From Hyaloperonospora brassicae (Eukaryota; Oomycota; Peronosporomycetes; Peronosporales; Peronosporaceae), in the NCBI GenBank assembly GCA_947650285.1, contig CANTFL010001283.1, positions 1 to 64,000 of the forward strand: 64,000 nucleotides of DNA, read 5' to 3'. The translations under genes were made by a program, and so were the position numbers. The notes beneath the pieces were generated by a model. The model was not told where the DNA came from. It ran no database searches and worked only from the letters and a program-made list of their open reading frames with translations. The first letter of the stretch is position 1, and the number at the start of each line of letters is the position of its first letter. Positions 56,726-64,000 of the stretch are shown here, in pieces.

Positions 56726-57779
56726 ATGTCTGATCATGCCACATCGGATCCCACATTAACATCCAACATGGGATCGAAAGTCCTCGGATCGCAGCCCGAT
56801 ACACCCACGGCGGATTTCAGCGCCTCTATTACCCCAAGTCCTGGAAATTTAGATGCTCCTACGCTTGTGATGGGATAGCTTCATCATTCGGTAGTTATCG
56901 CTCTGTTCATCTAGAATGACACGATCGACAAAAATACATCTTCGGTCCCTTCCAAAGGTACGTCTACAATCTCCATTACGGATATTTCCGTCACCAACAG
57001 TGACGTCCTGCGTTCTCTTCCGAGAAATCCCGTCCCGCTTTTCAGAGTCCACGCAGGGTGAAGTTGATAGTAGACCGTGCATCGCTAAAGATAAGTTCTA
57101 CTCGCTTTTCCTTTAACTAGATCGGCTAAACGATACCATGGGCCATAACGTCGATATGAAGACTGCATCAGCTCGGCATATCACCCGCAACCACCATTAA
57201 TATAAATCTTCAGGATTTCTTACCCTCTTCATCTCCCTACGGTCCATTTTAGTAAGGATAGTACGATCATCTGCGCGCGTGATTTAAAGAAGAATCTCAA
57301 CGGTCGGAGACTTTTTGGGCAGAGCTAGCCAGGCACCACGCAAAACGCTAAGGTCAAGCTTCAGAGATCTTACAGGTAGTAACTAAAGTTCTGATGGCCA
57401 TTGAGCGCATCATGTCGCGCAAGAGAAGCCTGACTGCATAGTCGTCGGGATCCGTAAGCAAACGAAACAGGCATGAATTTTATTGGTAGGCGAGGATGAT
57501 GCGATTTCAGATCGTCTCGACCGAGTACAGGACAAGATATCACTATACATAAAGTCAAACAACCAAGTTCAAGACAAGCTGCTTCGCATGTTTGAACGTA
57601 TCTAAGAAATTCAAATTGAATTTCGTCAAGAGCAGGCAAAAATTGCTGACCTTTCTTCGGAGCGTGAACAGTTGCGCCGCGTTTTGCTTAATCGAGACTT
57701 CGTTCACAATCAGCTGCGTGTCGAGATGTCCTGTCTGACTCCCGAACGGGATCGCGCCTTCCAAGATAATTGCACATAG
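56726..57779 (+). pseudogene. Antisense ORF of element F
   Basis: Starts at ATG 56,726 (MSDHATSDPTLTSNMGSK), Ser/Thr/Pro-rich with a pattern like the B antisense ORF start (LG/SP, TP, LDA). It is then damaged, and from 57,486 a second frame gives a clear coiled coil over 98 codons with one stop (SDRLDRVQDKISLYIKSNNQ, IEFRQEQAKIADLSSEREQL, NRDFVHNQLRVEM). It survives although the integrase is deleted. Confidence 0.55.
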
Positions 57780-57839
57780 AGAGATTGAAAGGAATCAATG
57801 GTGACCGGAATCTTGCAACGATGTCGACCCAAGTGGCGT

Positions 57840-58210
57840 CATACAGCTCTTATTCCGAGGCTGCTTCGTGGCTCGGCAACGATCGGAATTTTTTATTGCC
57901 TTATGACGTATCAACTGCAATTCGAATGCATTGCAATCGATTATTCTGCGCATCTGCCGAAATACTCAGTTATAATTGCCACAAATTATGATACGCCCCG
58001 CGCTGATCGGCCAAGAGATCGAAACCTAGTAGCAATACACGGTATTCAGCCTCATTCACAGTCAAGTCCGTCGCATATCCGGCTGAAGCAGTAACTATCT
58101 CTCACTCTGAGAGACTCCATAATATTGCGCTAAAGGCCCAGACTTTTCGTTACACTCCGTTCGGGACGATCCATCTAAATCGACGACCAAAAGATTTTCA
58201 CCCTTCTCCA
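57840..58210 (-). pseudogene. pol: Second RNase H of element F
   Basis: VVDLDGSS (Asp), SAGYATDLTVNEAEYRVLLL (Glu), then in another frame GRIIICGNYN, where the third Asp is Asn, and FRQMRRIIDCN. A TGA and frame changes interrupt it. Similarity ends near 57,830, where a deletion joins it to the antisense ORF region. Confidence 0.6.
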
Positions 58211-58439
58211 CAGTTGGTGGTGTCTTACTAATAGTATGTTTCGGCTATTTCTGAGGGGCGATCGCGATCATCATCTTGCCAACCCCTTCGCGCGGGGTGA
58301 TGCTGACAGCGAGTGGACCAAGTATTTCATGTTCTCCCTTTAACATTTTTTGATCTCTATCGTACAGTTCGAAAACAACGCCGCCCATCTACCAATCCTC
58401 CCATTAAGTTCTGAAGATTGTACCAGCTAAGTCAACGTC

Positions 58440-58745
58440 AAATGACGCGTGAGAACCTTGATTTTTCGTAATACCAACATAGTGTAGCCGATAAGTAGAA
58501 TGCGCAGCAGAGCTTAACCCCCTTTTTTATAATTCCATAGGTAATTTCGTTGGGTTTAATCGTTCGGCTTGTGCACGATACGGGCCAGTATGCTTCATCG
58601 TTTTCTTGTAGCAAAGCTGCAGATACTTCCCATTTACTAGCAAAGACCCCGGTAGGTAAGGAACGATCCGGATCGAAGTGTTCAAGAATCGAGTATTAGC
58701 GATCTTATCCTCCAACATGGTGAACGAATTCATCGCTTTTTCCCA
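58440..58745 (-). pseudogene. pol: RNase H of element F
   Basis: Readable as ILEHFDPDRSLPTGVFASKW, VSAALLQENDEAYWPV and SRTIKPNEITYG in one frame after a stop. Then it is broken. Confidence 0.6.
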
Positions 58746-58879
58746 TTGATTTATGTCCGTTTAGGTCAGGCCGCCCCCTGTAACATAGGAAGACGCTGGA
58801 TCGGTCCCTACTACACAGATACGATATAGATCGCTGTTACCTTGATCTTTCCGATCGTCTACTTTTGGATCGCCCTCTG

Positions 58880-60255
58880 TCATATCGATACGATCTGATT
58901 CACTATCCCTCGGACACTTCCGATCGTCAACTGTCTCTTATCACTATGTATAGGCGACATCATTTTTTCCATGCCGCGGATATCGTGGAAATATGCTTCG
59001 CGTATTTCATATAGCACTGATGCGTATGTTGCAAAGTATTCAATAAATCGGCTATAGTAATTCAAAATTCCCAGGAACAAATGGATCGACCGCAGCGTTG
59101 GAGGAATTCGGGATATTGGCAAGCGATCCGAGATCCTTTGGGTGGGCTTCCAATCCAGCGAGTCATTCTTGATGACCGAGACAATCCACCCTGCGCCGTA
59201 CCCAAAAAAACTTTGGTTAGGCCTATCGACAAACTTAACTTGTCGCATAAAAGTACCAATCTGTCTACTTTTTCGTATTAAGCGGCCCACCGTGTAGCTA
59301 AATTCAATATGTCATCGATGCAAGATCTTTGGTCTAGCACAGAAGGTGTCTGACTGGTGTCCATTTTCTCTTCTGTATATACGTAAACCTGTTTGGACGG
59401 CTCCATAGAAAAGGCGTCTGTCCCAGGACCGATCTTCAGATCGATATACGATGCATTGTCGATCAGGCGTTTATCAATCTGCGGAGCGTTTTTGAAATCC
59501 AAACGACATCCGTAGCCAATAAACAAGCCTGATGGCGCCATGAATGCGGAAATAATTGTTCTCGTTCCGTAATCTCTACCACCCGAAACCGTATTGCCAT
59601 ATCCAGTGAGCAGTACTACATCGCTTTGTCCATGTCTTGTAAAAGTTCATTGATCAATGGCATTTGATATATCATCATACTCGTTAGCTGATTTACCCGT
59701 CGATAGTCGATGCACAATCGAATGTCCCTGCCATTCTTCTTGATGATAACGACGATCGGCGAAGCCCATGGTGATGTAAAAGGTCAGATAATCTCGGCCG
59801 ATAATAGTCCCTTAATTAAATCCGCTAGTTTCTCACGAAAATATGGCGCTACTGGCCGTACTTTCTGCACTATCGGGCTTGCTCGTCCCACGTCAATATC
59901 GCATATCGCTCCTCGTGCAATTGGAGGGAGTGCGTTCCATTTACATATAAGACCGTGCGTGTATCTCCAAATCAGTTTTTTGAATCGTTCCTGTTCTTCA
60001 GTCAGCGGTACGTCCAGATCGCCAACCTGGGTATCTGTAATCGTAACTTCGACAGTAGCGTTACAGTGTCAGTCAGCCCGCCATGTGTTGATCTGCATCT
60101 TCGGCATACAGTTCTCTACTATCATGACAAAGGAATGAGACATATGACTTCTCCACTATTCTGTCATCCTCAAGACGTGCTTCTTTATCAGTCTTTACCT
60201 CTGGTGACGGTTCAGTCTCATTCTTTGAGTATTTGTATTTTCCGTCGTTTGTCAT
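58880..60255 (-). pseudogene. pol: Linker and reverse transcriptase of element F
   Basis: 60,255-60,073 codes the linker end (ELYAEDADQ). RT pieces follow in mixed frames: SPWASPIV-like sequence near 59,770, the RLCIDYRRVNQL equivalent near 59,700, CSLDMAIRF (palm Asp kept) near 59,600, KNAPQIDKRLIDNASY, CIDDILN near 59,320 (Cys for Tyr) and the thumb FLGILNYYSRFIEYFATYAS (59,290-58,880). Confidence 0.7.
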
Positions 60256-60287
60256 TTTTTCTCGAAGTAATTATCAAAAGCAGTAAG

Positions 60288-61350
60288 TGTGGTGTAGTGA
60301 TGACCACTCTATTGAAATGTCGATCCCAACTCTCCACTAGCGCCCGGACGACCGTCTAACGGAGGGCTGTACTCCAATGTCTTTTATAAGGCCAACCCAC
60401 CTTGTGTACTGTCGGTGAAGCGGGTCGCACTCTTTCAGTTGAATTCGTGTAAATGGAAAACTTGACCGTGGTTGTGATGGGTTCGAGGCTCGATCTCGGT
60501 GTGAAAATCTCCACACCGCGATCGGGGATGATGGGATCCCGTCGAATTCTTTACGGGGTCATTTGTATACTCGTAGGGTGCTCAATATGAGTCAACCTGA
60601 TCTGTAACAGATCGCCGCGTCCAAATATAGATGCTTTATTTTTAAGACTTTTGGCCACTTAAGCCGTCTCGCGATCTTTAGGCTGTAACCATAAAGGTGT
60701 CTTGCGTTCAGTCGCAGTTGGGGTGTAGCTATATATTTCTTGATCCATGGTTAAACAATCCACGAATATCACTTCATTAAATTGTGTGACTTGACTTTGA
60801 CGTCGGGTGGCCACTGATTCACCCGGAAGAGAAGTCGACAGGTGTACATAGAAGCAAATTGAACAATATTTAATGTTAACCATTCAAACTCCACAACTAT
60901 ATCCCTATCTTCATATTGCGGGGATCGCAGGAAATGTGTCGCTATCTATAGAAGGTATCAATATTATACTTGCGTGGCACACACTTGATATACTTGTCCG
61001 ATCAGGTTCGCCTCCCCAGCTGCATGTCATGTCGTGTCGTACACACTAGCTTAATCGCGATCACATATCTAATCATCGGTCACGATCTCGATCGTCTCCT
61101 TGATCACGATCGCCTTGATGATCGCGGATCACCTGGTGTGGTATACACATCTCTGTTCACGACCGCTAATCGTGGTCCACACCAACATAATCGCGATTGC
61201 ATTCGTGAACACCGATCATGTTCTAGATTTCCTCCTTGATCGCGATCACCTTGTAGGTAGAGGTTCACAAGGTTTGGTACACACTCCTCTGATTGCTACA
61301 GCTCTTGCTCAGCAACGTAATCACCATCTTGACAGTTCCATAGACTCCAT
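60288..61350 (-). repeat. LTR shared by elements F (5') and G (3')
   Basis: The left edge TGTGGTG at 60,288 aligns to the B LTR end. No primer site follows it: the F linker begins within about 35 bp. On the other side the C-terminal part of element G ends about 600 bp away. The U3-like half (61,060-61,300) consists of imperfect repeats of about 130 bp rich in GATCGCGATC. The right edge is uncertain. Confidence 0.55.
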
Positions 61351-61928
61351 GACTCGTACCCTTCGTCCGTCATAATTAAGCCCAATGTCGCAGGTTCCTT
61401 CCTCCCCGATCTGATATCCGCTTTTATTCTTATCAGCTCAATTGAAGTGATCTGATCAGGCGTGGAACCGGCGCTGCCAACCATGAACTGACTCGGATAT
61501 AACTGGAATGCGTATAGTTTTCATATGGCTAATCTCCAAAGTTGCTTCACCACAGTCGTCCGCTGCGCCGTTTTTCGCCATACAATGTCGATCTGACTGC
61601 GCACTAATCTTTTCGCTTGGTCATTCCCACCATTTCAACCAACGCCACGTAGACATTGAACATTTTGGAACCTCTCCTTCTTACGATTCGGTTGAGTCGT
61701 CTCCCGGTCCTGATCATGTGACCCACACACTCGATCGCTCGCGGTCAAAGCTCCACCGATCCTGATCGCTAGCGATTGAAAATAACTTCCGAATTTGACC
61801 TGCGCGATTAAGTCTGTAAACCCTCGTTTATCCTACTTACAACATATACCGCCCTTCCACCTTCTCAAATAACCTCCCTGTATGTGATCTTCACACCCTA
61901 TCATGCAACTACCTTTATTTCATCTCAA
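61351..61928. other. 3' untranslated or antisense region of element G
   Basis: A plus-strand frame at 61,508-61,765 ends Ser/Pro-rich (TSPSYDSVESSPGPDHV) and might be a remnant of an antisense ORF like that of B, but this is weak. No clear purine tract was found. Confidence 0.3.
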
Positions 61929-62150
61929 CTAAACGACCTGACCATCACTCACCAAAATTCCTTCATCGTGCGATCGCATCACTTCAAACCGATTCTTCGG
62001 CACACTATCACGATCCCATTCTTGTATCAACGCTCCAAATTTCAAGTCGGCTTCGTCCGCCCACGACGAATCACCATATCTTTGCCAGAAGACTTTGAAA
62101 TGTCTGTGCACTTTGCCATAATGTGTCCGCCGTCCTGATCGCGTCTCCAT
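61929..62150 (-). CDS. Chromodomain-like C-terminal end of element G
   Basis: Begins with RTHYGKVHRHFKVFW, then SSWADEADLKFGALIQEW and NRFEVM. Same module as 12,905-13,052 of element B, here open for 73 codons. It lies downstream of the integrase GPY-like module in the same orientation. Confidence 0.62.
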   Translation of the reverse strand: METRSGRRTHYGKVHRHFKVFWQRYGDSSWADEADLKFGALIQEWDRDSVPKNRFEVMRSHDEGILVSDGQVV

Positions 62151-62346
62151 TATTTATCCACTTCGAACTCGCCTTCTGCCAGATCGCCTACCCAACTATC
62201 TTCTGGTAATAGAGCTTCGTCAAAATCAACTCGATCCGCTATGCTTATTTTCAGTCGTTTCATAGGTCGATACGGAAACATTCGTACGCGTTCAAGCCTC
62301 GACATATATTATATTGGTAAGACTTGGTAGGACGTACTTGCTATTT

Positions 62347-62550
62347 CTAGTCCGCAGCGTGATGCCCACACTTGCCAATCACTCTGAGGGATCCGTGCCA
62401 CATATGCGCCAATTTGCGAGCGTACCCTTCCTTCACGCGATCTAGGAATATCCAGACTTGCGATTCGCTACATATGCTCAGCAGATCGCGATCCTGATTA
62501 TGCTGATCATAGCGATCTTGGAATGCTTCCTTCAGTCGATTGTTCACCAC
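62347..62550 (-). pseudogene. pol: Integrase C-terminal module of element G
   Basis: MVNNRLKEAFQDRYDQHNQD, then VWIFLDRVKEGYARKLAHMW, as in B at 12,507. A frame break follows at about 62,360. Confidence 0.68.
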
Positions 62551-62679
62551 CGCTATCGCCCCTTGATATTTGCGTTGTATGTCATACCGCCATCGTCGTG
62601 GATCTCGATCTCGAGATGCGGTACTTTCTAGACTAAACGTAGCTTCTAACGTTTATCGTGTGCGGTGTTGATCGCGTAT

Positions 62680-63369
62680 GCCAGTAGTTGGCATATTCAT
62701 CCCAATCTCTCTGGCTTTCGTCCGACACATACGTCTTGATCGCTCTAGTTAACGTCTGTACCATTTGCTCTGCTGTGCCGTTTGCTTATAAACTATAAGC
62801 CATAGTAGCTCGTTGTTTCTGGCCTACGACTGATTAAACGGACGAAAGAAATCAGACATGAATCCTGGCTCTCGATCGTGACGAATTGCTTCACTTGCGC
62901 CAATCCCTCTAAATACACATTCTTCGTAATTTCCGCGATTGTTGGTGCGGTCTGAGATGCACTCGCCTTCGCAACCACATATCCACAGAACAGGTCGACC
63001 CAGATCAACAACTCTGTGTTCCCTTAGAACGATCGCGGCAAAGAAGAAATATGATCCATCGCTAGAATCTGAAAAGGGTAAGTCGCTTGTAAGTAACCCG
63101 GCGAGCCACTTCGATCGTCGGGGCGGCATTTACCTGTTTCGCAATCCACACACTCTCCCACATATCGTTGCACACTTCGATACAAACCTCTCCAGTGAAA
63201 CTTTGCCCTGGTCCTCTGGTAAGTTTGACCTATAACATGGTGGCCGCCCTCCAACCGGTATGATAATGATGTAAAAAAAATCCTGCTGCAATAGCTCCGG
63301 GATCACCAACCGGCCCAGCTCCACGCGATCTTGTAACGTTGTAGCTGATATGGGACAAAAGAGCAACAA
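62680..63369 (-). pseudogene. pol: Integrase of element G
   Basis: The zinc domain is spread over two frames (VIPELLQQDFFY, HHVIGQTYQRT, CVDCETGK). The core has LAMDHISSL, WVDLFCGYVV (Asp), IRHDREPGFM (Asp) and ANGTAEQMVQTL near 62,750 (Glu kept). Frameshifts and a few stops disable it, but the D,D,E residues remain. Confidence 0.72.
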
Positions 63370-63714
63370 CTAGTCCTAATAGACATCATAGTCCGGCGCG
63401 ATCAAGGCTCATGATTTTGCTTCCGCTGATGCAATCACAGGTGCGTCTCCCGTAAATTATATCTTCAAATGATAAATCCAACTCTTTTCATTCTGCGCTT
63501 GTTTGATCCGTTCGATTCGTATCTGCTGTACGATCTCCTCTTTAACAATTTGCGGCGAATGGCGTCGTTATGAGGCAGCACGGGTAATCGCAGCTACTTG
63601 CACCCTCTGATTCTTCTTGCGGGATAACAGTAACTCATCTAGCCGATTCAGAGTCACTAGTTCTTGGCGATCTTGGTCATCCACCACTTTTTCACCATTC
63701 TTTTTCCGCAGAGC
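63370..63714 (-). pseudogene. pol: Linker between second RNase H and integrase of element G
   Basis: Readable pieces LVTLNRLDELLLSRKKNQ, KEEIVQQIRIERIKQAQNE and ALIAPDYDV match the equivalent region of B (11,345-11,618). Basic, helical and with two stops. Confidence 0.55.
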
Positions 63715-63999
63715 TTAACTTGACAATCGATCCGCGCTTGCGTTCCAATCGCGTTTCACATGTAAGATCTCTTGTTTGGGCCAGGATCGTATTTTCTCTA
63801 TCTCTTTATGTCTCAGCAGTTGTAGACCTGGCGCCTTGCAATCGAACTCTCCACGCATTTGCCTGATTACTAAATTTGAATCTTCACACATGATTAGCCG
63901 TCCGGTGGTCTGATCAGTCAACAAACCAAAACATAGAAGTATTCCTCTATACTCTGCTTCGTTGACACTTAGATCAGAGACAAACTAAGACGCGGCAGC
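63715..63999 (-). pseudogene. pol: Second RNase H of element G, cut by the window edge
   Basis: The visible part includes RLIMCEDSNLVIRQMRGEFD (third catalytic Asp kept) and WPKQEILHVKRDWNASADRL. Upstream codons to the window edge carry the AEYRGI-type Glu segment. The rest lies beyond base 64,000. Confidence 0.65.
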
Positions 64000-64000
64000 C

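Larger units (their letters stand above)
55637..61350 (-). mobile_element. Element F: internally deleted dual-RNase-H gypsy element
   Basis: Minus-strand order is LTR (about 61,350-60,288), protease-RT linker, RT, RNase H, second RNase H, then directly the antisense ORF region (plus strand 56,726-57,779), purine tract and LTR (56,624-55,637). Gag, protease and integrase are missing. Relative of B. All coding parts are broken. Confidence 0.75.

Noticed and set aside
61060..61300. Repeats with regular spacing as a CRISPR array
   Set aside because: Units are about 130 bp, imperfect and without spacers. They belong to an LTR U3-like region in a eukaryotic retroelement.

Overview
The window looks like nuclear DNA of an oomycete, probably a Peronosporales plant pathogen (Phytophthora or downy mildew type). 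This rests on the retrotransposon families, not on any host marker gene. It is almost entirely Ty3/gypsy LTR retrotransposons in various states of decay, plus one AT-rich stretch. I found no intact host gene, rRNA, tRNA gene or CRISPR array. Coordinates of decayed parts are approximate, and all similarity statements come from reading by eye.

Layout. (1) 1-3,850, minus: element A, a truncated pol with RT, RNase H and a second RNase H, preceded by a decayed LTR. (2) 4,297-17,088, plus: element B, a 12.8 kb element with both LTRs, primer site, gag, protease, RT, RNase H, second RNase H, integrase, C-terminal chromodomain-like segment, an antisense ORF region and a purine tract. (3) 17,089-18,469: nothing recognised. 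(4) 18,470-31,223: element C as two tail-to-tail copies, C1 plus and C2 minus. Their 4,319 bp arms are nearly identical (20,209-24,527 and 26,905-31,223) around a 2.4 kb spacer. The protease of both copies is interrupted by an LTR of element E. (5) 30,907-38,156, minus: element E, which still sits in full at the C2 copy. (6) 38,157-46,059, minus: element D, the best preserved, with 391 bp LTRs. (7) 46,060-55,636: AT-rich, gene-poor DNA with old diverged duplications and one possible serpin-like relic. (8) 55,637-61,350, minus: element F, a deleted relative of B. (9) about 61,350-64,000, minus: element G, the 3' part of another B relative.

Two lineages are present. A, B, F and G carry a second, cellular-type RNase H between the retroviral-type RNase H and the integrase. 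C, D and E have LTRs bounded by TGTAACGGGG-type ends, a TGGTAGCAC primer site and a C-terminal chromodomain. In every element whose 3' region is in the window and readable (B, C1, C2, D, E, F) there is a second reading frame on the opposite strand, running inward from next to the 3' LTR. Where readable it starts with a Ser/Pro-rich stretch and contains charged coiled-coil segments. In E it has an Arg/Ser-repeat domain.

The strongest unexplained signal is that D and E, and the LTRs of the C/D/E lineage, are built as an almost continuous string of short perfect inverted repeats. Arms are 7-12 bp and loops mostly 0-13 bp, running through LTRs, coding regions and antisense ORFs. I know of no description of this.
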